A stretch of 64,000 nt of DNA from an uncultured Bacteroidia bacterium (GTDB taxonomy: Bacteria; Bacteroidota; Bacteroidia; Bacteroidales; UBA932): positions 27,045 to 91,044 of the forward strand of contig CACZMF010000010.1 in assembly GCA_902782225.1 (NCBI GenBank), read 5' to 3'. This document shows positions 59,158 through 64,000 of the stretch, piece after piece. Below the pieces are notes generated by a model. That model saw only the letters and a program-made list of their open reading frames with translations, was not told where the DNA came from and did no database searches. Made by a program: the position numbers and the translations under genes. Position 1 is the first letter of the stretch, and every line of letters begins with the position of its first letter.

Positions 59158-60993
59158 CTATTTTTCCTCTTCCCGGGCGAAGAGCCTCAGCAGAGTGTCC
59201 TTTTTCAAGCGGGTGAGGTCCAGCGCCGGATTCTCGGCTGCTTCCGTGAAACCTGCCTCGAGCAGCAGTTCGCGCAGCGACAGGAAGCAGTGCGCCTTTC
59301 GGGCCATGACGGCCTCCTTGCGCCCGGCATCCTTGCCGCCGGAGACGCGGCGGCTGCCGTTCGACAGGTCGCAGAGATAGATCCAGCCTCCGCACACGAT
59401 GGCGAGCATCTGCTCCTGCCGGTCGGAGACCAGCTCTTCATCCACGACCTTGGCGTTCGGGTCCACCATGTAGTTTTCCGTCACATCGGCAATTTCCTGC
59501 CGGCCGAAGTAGAAGCGGAAACGGCTGCCCGCCTGGCCGAAATAGCGGTTGCAGAACACGGTGCCGTCCGGACAGCCCCCGCGGACGTACAGCAGCTCTG
59601 CCGCTTCAGGATCGGCTTCCGTCATGTCGCCCGAATAGAGGGTCTCGCCGGTGTTGTATTCGGCGTTCCAGCCAGTCTTGCCGCCTTCCCAGTCCACGAA
59701 GCTGAGGTCGAAGTCGTGGCAGCCCCATTCGGCGCGCCAGTAGATGCCGAAGAAATTGTGGTCGCTCAGAGGGTAGCATGAGCCGAAGGGGAAATTGCCC
59801 ACAAAGGTTTTCTCCGATGCCGGGCATGTGAGCGTCAGCGCCCCCGGGAAACGGACGCTGCAGGCCTTGGCGGACAGGTTCTTCACCAGGCGGGCGCGCA
59901 GGACCCTCTCCAGCATCTTCAGGTATTCCGTCCTTTCGCTTTGAGCCGGAGCGTCCTTGAGCCAGACGCTGCCGTTGCGAATGATGTACATCACCGGATC
60001 CCCTTCCTGCAGGAGCAGGCGCTCGCGGATGGTCTGAAGGAGCCGGACCAGCTTGAAATTGGACACGCTGCCCAGACGGGCGGTCAGTTCCTCCTCAGTC
60101 ACATCCGCGGAGAGCAGGCACTCCCAGAAGCCCGTCTGCATGGGGACATGGCGCTTTGTGGCCAGGAGGCGGAGACGGTTGATGACGGCACGGTTGGGCG
60201 TGGGGCGCATGACCCAGGCATTGAGCTTGAAGTCGTATTCCTGCCGGTAGCGGAAAGCCAGCAGCAGCTTCTTGAAGCGGTAAAAGATGCTGGCGAGGCC
60301 CTCCAGCTCCGCCTGCGAAAGCTGACGGAAATCGAAGGGCGTCCCGGACATACGGATGCGGCCGAGCATCTCCTGGGACTTGATGAGAAGGGTCTGGTGC
60401 GTGGTCTCGTAGACGATGTAGCGCAGCAGGTCCACCGGCGCCGACGGACGCCGTCCAAGAGCCTTGCAGAGGATGCTGAGCGCCTCGCGGTTGCGGATGC
60501 GGTCGATGTCGAAAGGCGCCCCGGGATGCTTGCCCAGATGGTCCGTGACGGCGCTGCAAATAGCCTGCACCGTCTCAGTCTTAAGCGCCGCGCCGCCCTG
60601 CAGAAGGGCCAGGCAACGGCTGTAGAGTTCTTCCTCCGTCATAGGCACGATGACGGTGTACTCGCGCAGATACGGCGCCTCAGCTCCGTCATTGGGGACC
60701 CAGCCGTTACCCTCCTGGGTGAAACCGGTCCCGTAGGTGCTGGTATAGTGCATAATCTGGTCAAGGAACAGCGCAAACCGGTCTTTGTCCTGCACGTCCT
60801 GCCACCGCTTGTAGAAGGTGGAATTGGGGTCCGCCGTCTGCCTGGCCACGAAAGCCTCCAGGTCCGAATTGAGCAGGTCCGGATGGATGAGGAAACCGCA
60901 CTTGCTGGCATCCGCCTGCAATCTGGCTGGGTCGGCCACGGCCGGGGCTCCGGGAACGGCAGCCTTGAAGAATTGTATGAGGGTAGCGTCCAT
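59158..60993 (-). CDS. Large cytoplasmic protein of unknown function with a possible TerD-like end
   Basis: 611 residues from the ATG at 60993 (MDATLIQFFKAAVPG); a longer frame to 61026 runs into the promoter. No signal peptide or membrane segment. About 1-390 is helical (LFLDQIMHYTSTYGTGF, GRRPSAPVDLLRYIVYETTHQTLL, FKKLLLAFRYRQEYDFKLNAW). About 400-540 is beta-rich with GCHDFDLSFVDWEGGKTGWNAEYNTGE, which recalls TerD-like or stress domains; this is weak. The end is helical and Arg/Glu-rich. A palindromic repeat follows the stop. Confidence 0.55.
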   Translation of the reverse strand: MDATLIQFFKAAVPGAPAVADPARLQADASKCGFLIHPDLLNSDLEAFVARQTADPNSTFYKRWQDVQDKDRFALFLDQIMHYTSTYGTGFTQEGNGWVPNDGAEAPYLREYTVIVPMTEEELYSRCLALLQGGAALKTETVQAICSAVTDHLGKHPGAPFDIDRIRNREALSILCKALGRRPSAPVDLLRYIVYETTHQTLLIKSQEMLGRIRMSGTPFDFRQLSQAELEGLASIFYRFKKLLLAFRYRQEYDFKLNAWVMRPTPNRAVINRLRLLATKRHVPMQTGFWECLLSADVTEEELTARLGSVSNFKLVRLLQTIRERLLLQEGDPVMYIIRNGSVWLKDAPAQSERTEYLKMLERVLRARLVKNLSAKACSVRFPGALTLTCPASEKTFVGNFPFGSCYPLSDHNFFGIYWRAEWGCHDFDLSFVDWEGGKTGWNAEYNTGETLYSGDMTEADPEAAELLYVRGGCPDGTVFCNRYFGQAGSRFRFYFGRQEIADVTENYMVDPNAKVVDEELVSDRQEQMLAIVCGGWIYLCDLSNGSRRVSGGKDAGRKEAVMARKAHCFLSLRELLLEAGFTEAAENPALDLTRLKKDTLLRLFAREEEK

Positions 60994-61061
60994 AACAAAA
61001 AAGAGATCGCGGAAAGTAAGAAGCAAAATGCAGATAGGAACTTTCTATGCGATCTCGATTG

Positions 61062-61069
61062 CAAAGATA
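61062..61069 (-). promoter_or_regulatory. -7 element for the 59158 gene
   Basis: TATCTTTG on the minus strand, 69 bases before the ATG at 60993. A TTTG (61083-61086) lies 13 bases away, closer than usual. Confidence 0.4.
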
Positions 61070-61132
61070 GCAATTAAATTATCAAAGAGCAACCAGCCAG
61101 CTGGATAAAAAACCGCAACACATCAAGCGGAC

Positions 61133-61271
61133 TGCTCCCGCTGGAAAGTGTTTCTGTCCAGCGGCGTCACTTAGCGGTGATTTTGCTCCCGCTGGAAGGC
61201 TTTTCTGTCCAGCGGCGTCACTTAGCGGTGATTTTGCTCCCGCTGGAAAGCTTTTCTGTCCAGCGGGAGCA
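61133..61271. repeat. Tandem hairpin repeat, 51-bp period, 2.7 units
   Basis: Units begin with TGCTCCCGCTGGAAAG at 61133, 61184 and 61235. Each unit can form a CCGCTGGA / TCCAGCGG stem and most also a TCAC / GTGA stem. The last unit closes with TCCAGCGGGAGCA to make a 13-bp perfect stem. It lies between a minus-strand gene and mutT. Not a CRISPR (no unique spacers). Confidence 0.75.
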
Positions 61272-61353
61272 GTAATTCGCGCCCAAGGGAAAAGCAGATT
61301 CCGGGGTGCGGTCCTCAGACGTAATAGATTTTTCCTTTGTCGCTCTTTTGTGC

Positions 61354-61361
61354 TATTTTTG
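61354..61361 (+). promoter_or_regulatory. -7 element for mutT
   Basis: TATTTTTG, 18 bases before the ATG at 61380. TTTG at 61336-61339 is 14 bases away, shorter than the usual spacer. Confidence 0.4.
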
Positions 61362-61379
61362 CATATTTCGGCAATCTAT

Positions 61380-61793
61380 ATGAAAACAATAGAAGTAGTA
61401 GCTGCAATTATACAAAAAGGCGACAAGATATTTGCCACACAGCGCGGGTATGGGGATTTCAAGGACTGGTGGGAGTTCCCCGGCGGGAAGATGGAGCCGG
61501 GAGAGACGCCCGAGCAGGCACTTGTGCGAGAGATTCGCGAAGAATTATCCGCAGACATCAATGTGGGCAAATTATTGCGCACGGTTGAGTGGGATTACCC
61601 AAAGTTCCATCTCACCATGCACTGCTTCATGTGTACGCTCATCCATGATGCTGTGCATCTTAACGAGCACGAAGCAGCGAGATGGCTGGATATGGCAGAC
61701 ATCCATTCGGTAAACTGGCTGCCTGCGGATGAAATCCTTCTTCCGCTCATAGAGAAGGAGATGTTAGATTCAGGGAAGATCAATTCTGAATAG
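61380..61793 (+). CDS. mutT: NUDIX hydrolase, MutT-type 8-oxo-dGTP diphosphatase
   Basis: 137 residues from the ATG at 61380; an earlier in-frame start has no support. The NUDIX box is complete: Gly36, Glu42, Arg50-Glu51 and Glu54-Glu55 (GKMEPGETPEQALVREIREE). WWEFPGG just before it is typical of MutT proteins that clear oxidised nucleotides. A hairpin terminator follows 10 bases after the stop. Confidence 0.9.
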   Translation: MKTIEVVAAIIQKGDKIFATQRGYGDFKDWWEFPGGKMEPGETPEQALVREIREELSADINVGKLLRTVEWDYPKFHLTMHCFMCTLIHDAVHLNEHEAARWLDMADIHSVNWLPADEILLPLIEKEMLDSGKINSE

Positions 61794-61803
61794 TTCGACC
61801 CTC

Positions 61804-61853
61804 AAAAAGTCAGCCAAAAAAGAGAATTTTTTCGTGAATTTGGCTGACTTTTT
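61804..61853 (+). terminator. Intrinsic terminator after mutT
   Basis: 15-bp perfect stem AAAAAGTCAGCCAAA / TTTGGCTGACTTTTT with a 20-base loop. Two further inverted repeats follow in this 150-base gap (CGCCAA / TTGGCG and CGGCAA / TTGCCG), the last overlapping the next promoter. Confidence 0.75.
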
Positions 61854-61921
61854 CGCCAAATCGCAGACGCCAAGGCTTAGTGGTGGAGTAAACGCACTTG
61901 GCGAATAAATTATCGGCAAAT

Positions 61922-61952
61922 TTTGTGATTTTTGCCGAAAATTGTATATTTG
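61922..61952 (+). promoter_or_regulatory. Consensus promoter for the DUF4143 ATPase
   Basis: TTTG (61922-61925), 19-base spacer, TATATTTG (61945-61952), 54 bases before the ATG. Confidence 0.7.
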
Positions 61953-62006
61953 CATTACGAAATTCTGTCACAATTGCCAATATTTCGGAATAAACAATAG
62001 AGGATT

Positions 62007-63266
62007 ATGAAGAAAATTGAACGTCCTACCTATCTGGATGAGCTAATTAGCGCCCGTGGAGATGGTAATATCAAAGTCATCAGCGGTCTTCGCCGATGCG
62101 GAAAGTCATATCTATTGAAACACATCTTCAAGGATTGGCTCATCGCTGATGGCGTCCCTGCGAACCACATACTTCTTTATGACCTTGAGAACCGCCGTAA
62201 CAAGCACTTGCTTGATCCGGATGTGCTCATGGACACAATAGAAAATAAGATTACCGATGACGAAATCTACTTCATCCTCATCGATGAAGTGCAAAAAGTG
62301 AAAGAATTCACTGAGGTTCTTGAATCTCTTCTCCTGATAGAAAACGCCGAGGTTTACGTCACGGGAAGCAATTCCAAATTCCTGTCCAAAGACATCGTTA
62401 CCGAGTTCCGCGGACGTGCCACGGAAATCCATATGTACCCGCTGTCCTTCGCGGAATTCCTAACTGCCTACGACGGTCCCGAAAGCGAATCTTTCCTACA
62501 GTACATTAACTATGGTGGCCTGCCGCAGATTCTCACCCAGGCCACTCATGCCAAAAAGGCGGCCTTTCTCGGCAGAATCTACAAAACCGTCTATCTCAAG
62601 GATATCTATGAACGCTACACTATTGAGTACCCGGACGAATTTGAGGAACTGGTAAAGGTGCTTGCTTCAGCCATCGGCACTCCCACCAATCCGCTCAACC
62701 TGGCCAATACATTCAAGAGTAAGAAACACCTCAATAATATAACGGACAAAACCGTTTCTACCTACATTTCCTATATCGAAGACGCCTTCCTCGTCGAGAA
62801 GGCCGAGCGCTACGACATCAAAGGCAAGGCCTACATTGACTCGCCGTTTAAATATTACTTCCAGGATCTGGGCATACGGAACGCTATACTGTCCTTCCGT
62901 CAGGTCGAGGAAACCCATCTTATGGAGAACGCTATCTTCAATGAACTCCGCGTAAGAGGCTTCAGCGTGGATGTTGGCCAGGTGCCGGTGCGCATCGTAG
63001 ACGAAGAGGGCAAGCAAGTCCGCCGTACCTATGAAGTGGATTTTGTGGCAGGTAAGGACAGCCAGCGCTACTATATCCAGTCGGCCTGGAGAATGCCGGA
63101 CGAAGAGAAGGAAGAGCAAGAATCCCGCCCTTTCCGCAGCATAAGCGATTCCTTCAAGAAGATTATTGTTACGGGGGAAAACGTACTGCTGAAACGCGAC
63201 GAAAGCGGCGTTGTCACCATTCCCGTCACTCAGTTCCTCAAAGACCCGAACAGTTTGGACCTGTAA
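62007..63266 (+). CDS. AAA+ ATPase with DUF4143 domain
   Basis: 419 residues. Walker A SGLRRCGKSYLLKHI (26-40), Walker B YFILIDEVQKV near 92, sensor YVTGSNSKFLSKDI near 118, and the family segment GRATEIHMYPLSFAEFL. The C-terminal half is DUF4143 with the nuclease-like RRTYEVDFVAGKDSQRYYIQSAWRMPDEE (Asp...Gln, degenerate PD-(D/E)XK). A very common Bacteroidales protein of unknown role, perhaps defence or transposon-linked. Single-gene unit with its own promoter. Confidence 0.92.
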   Translation: MKKIERPTYLDELISARGDGNIKVISGLRRCGKSYLLKHIFKDWLIADGVPANHILLYDLENRRNKHLLDPDVLMDTIENKITDDEIYFILIDEVQKVKEFTEVLESLLLIENAEVYVTGSNSKFLSKDIVTEFRGRATEIHMYPLSFAEFLTAYDGPESESFLQYINYGGLPQILTQATHAKKAAFLGRIYKTVYLKDIYERYTIEYPDEFEELVKVLASAIGTPTNPLNLANTFKSKKHLNNITDKTVSTYISYIEDAFLVEKAERYDIKGKAYIDSPFKYYFQDLGIRNAILSFRQVEETHLMENAIFNELRVRGFSVDVGQVPVRIVDEEGKQVRRTYEVDFVAGKDSQRYYIQSAWRMPDEEKEEQESRPFRSISDSFKKIIVTGENVLLKRDESGVVTIPVTQFLKDPNSLDL

Positions 63267-63357
63267 TTGACAACTATCGAAACGAATTTCTTGCCGTTTC
63301 TTACGTGGTAATAAAGTTTACGCAAACTATCAATAAATCAATAAGTTAATAGGATTA

Positions 63358-63389
63358 TTTGGATAATTCGCTACTATGCTTTATCTTTG
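63358..63389 (+). promoter_or_regulatory. Promoter for the integrase
   Basis: TTTG (63358-63361), 20-base spacer, TATCTTTG (63382-63389), 57 bases before the integrase ATG. Confidence 0.65.
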
Positions 63390-63400
63390 CAAAAAGTCAA

Positions 63401-63424
63401 AAAGTGGGACGGAAAGTGGGACGG
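63401..63424 (+). repeat. Two 12-bp direct repeats before the integrase
   Basis: AAAGTGGGACGG occurs twice in tandem between promoter and ATG. Short repeats at this place may be integrase arm-binding sites. Confidence 0.6.
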
Positions 63425-63445
63425 AAAAAGTAGTGAATAAAAAAC

Positions 63446-64000
63446 ATGAAAATCAGGTTCTACCTTAAGCGGGGCGACATCAACAAATCAGGCGAATGCC
63501 CCATTCGCGCAGACATCAGCGTACGCGGAGCGCGTATCCAGAAACTGATAGGTTTTTCTATCTCGGAGGATAGGTGGGATGACAAGAAGGAGGAAGTCAA
63601 GAAAGGCGCCAGAAATGCCCAGGACAGGGATTATCGCCTCATCAACTCCCGCATTGCCGATATCCGTACCCACTTCTCGGCCTTCGAGCTCACGCTGGAC
63701 TATCAGCCTTCCGCCGACCAACTCAACAAAGAGTTCGAAAAGGCGGTAAACAAGAATTCCGCCCTGATCGCATCCATCAGCAGCAAGGATGCCCCCGAAG
63801 TCACTGAGAAGAAAGTACAGGCCGCGGAGAAGGAAGAACGCAAGCCCAAGGTCAAGCCTGCCGCAGAGTACATGGACGAGTTCATCCGGGAGGAAAGCCG
63901 CCTGAAGGAATGGAGCTGGGAGACACTCAAGATGGTCAAGTCTTTCAAGAATCACCTCCTGCGCTTCAAGAAGAGCGCCGGGCTGGACTTCTACGACAAG
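63446..64000 (+). CDS. Tyrosine integrase, N-terminal part (gene runs off the window)
   Basis: 185 residues are visible from the ATG at 63446 with no stop. It starts MKIRFYLKRGDINKSGECPI, the arm-DNA-binding domain of Bacteroidetes phage/ICE integrases (about 1-95, including KLIGFSISEDRWD). It then enters the SAM-like core-binding domain (AAEYMDEFIREESRLKEWSWETLKMVKSFKNHLL). The catalytic part lies beyond the window. It probably marks the start of an integrative element to the right. Confidence 0.85.
   Translation, partial: MKIRFYLKRGDINKSGECPIRADISVRGARIQKLIGFSISEDRWDDKKEEVKKGARNAQDRDYRLINSRIADIRTHFSAFELTLDYQPSADQLNKEFEKAVNKNSALIASISSKDAPEVTEKKVQAAEKEERKPKVKPAAEYMDEFIREESRLKEWSWETLKMVKSFKNHLLRFKKSAGLDFYDK

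Noticed and set aside
61133-61271. CRISPR array
   Set aside because: The units are identical through the would-be spacers, only 2.7 copies exist and no cas genes are present.

Overview
The window reads as chromosome of a fairly GC-rich member of the Bacteroidales. The evidence is the promoter type (TTTG about 19 bases before TAnnTTTG, no strong Shine-Dalgarno), many Cys-anchored lipoproteins, a Bacteroidetes-type RNA polymerase omega subunit, a fused KorA, GLUG/FISUMP surface proteins and the order nadK-uppS-bamA-ompH. An uncultured gut or rumen lineage (Cryptobacteroides-like) is a guess from composition and family content. No tRNA or rRNA gene was recognised.

Layout. (1) 0-9.8 kb: an outer-membrane beta-barrel gene, then two tandem GLUG-repeat surface lipoproteins, each preceded by a 45-residue small ORF, and a secreted PHP-domain protein. 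(2) 9.9-31.9 kb: core genome. rpsU is followed by a minus-strand cluster reading nadK-uppS-bamA-ompH-korA-korB-gdhA. A long plus-strand run then carries pdxJ, a second OmpH-like lipoprotein, a glycosyltransferase, a binding-protein-like protein, trxB, bamD, rpoZ, recN, a Fur-family regulator, an organophosphate/sugar-phosphate permease, a SPOR protein and rpoN. A cation diffusion facilitator is convergent with rpoN. (3) 33.1-39.8 kb: a mosaic accessory module between 55-bp direct repeats. It holds a 25-bp perfect inverted repeat around a small ORF, a surface lipoprotein with a broken nuclease domain, Rpn-nuclease fragments and an intact tyrosine recombinase. A second recombinase-like gene with altered catalytic residues lies just outside the inverted repeat. 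This is the best candidate in the window for an undescribed DNA-inversion system. (4) 39.8-42.8 kb: ridA, Fic, a phosphotransferase and a small lipoprotein. (5) 42.9-55.3 kb: a defence island on the minus strand: a DUF2971 gene, a Type I restriction system with a fused methylase-specificity protein carrying one recognition domain, HsdR, a YgjP-type metallopeptidase, a 1,197-residue STAND-like NTPase with an N-terminal nuclease-like domain, and an AbiH-like protein. (6) 55.4-57.5 kb: a gene graveyard of amidase and DUF2075 remnants, 32-bp repeats and a toxin-like nuclease domain. (7) 57.6-64 kb: lipoproteins, a large protein of unknown role, a tandem hairpin repeat, mutT, a DUF4143 ATPase, and the start of a site-specific integrase that probably opens another mobile element beyond the window.

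How the genes work together. The 10-31 kb core joins envelope biogenesis (undecaprenyl carrier, BamA, BamD, OmpH chaperones, SPOR) with 2-oxoglutarate metabolism (KorAB makes it from succinyl-CoA or oxidises it; GdhA links it to ammonia) and cofactor supply (NADP, pyridoxal phosphate, thioredoxin). The 33-55 kb part is accessory: site-specific recombination, surface variation and anti-phage defence.
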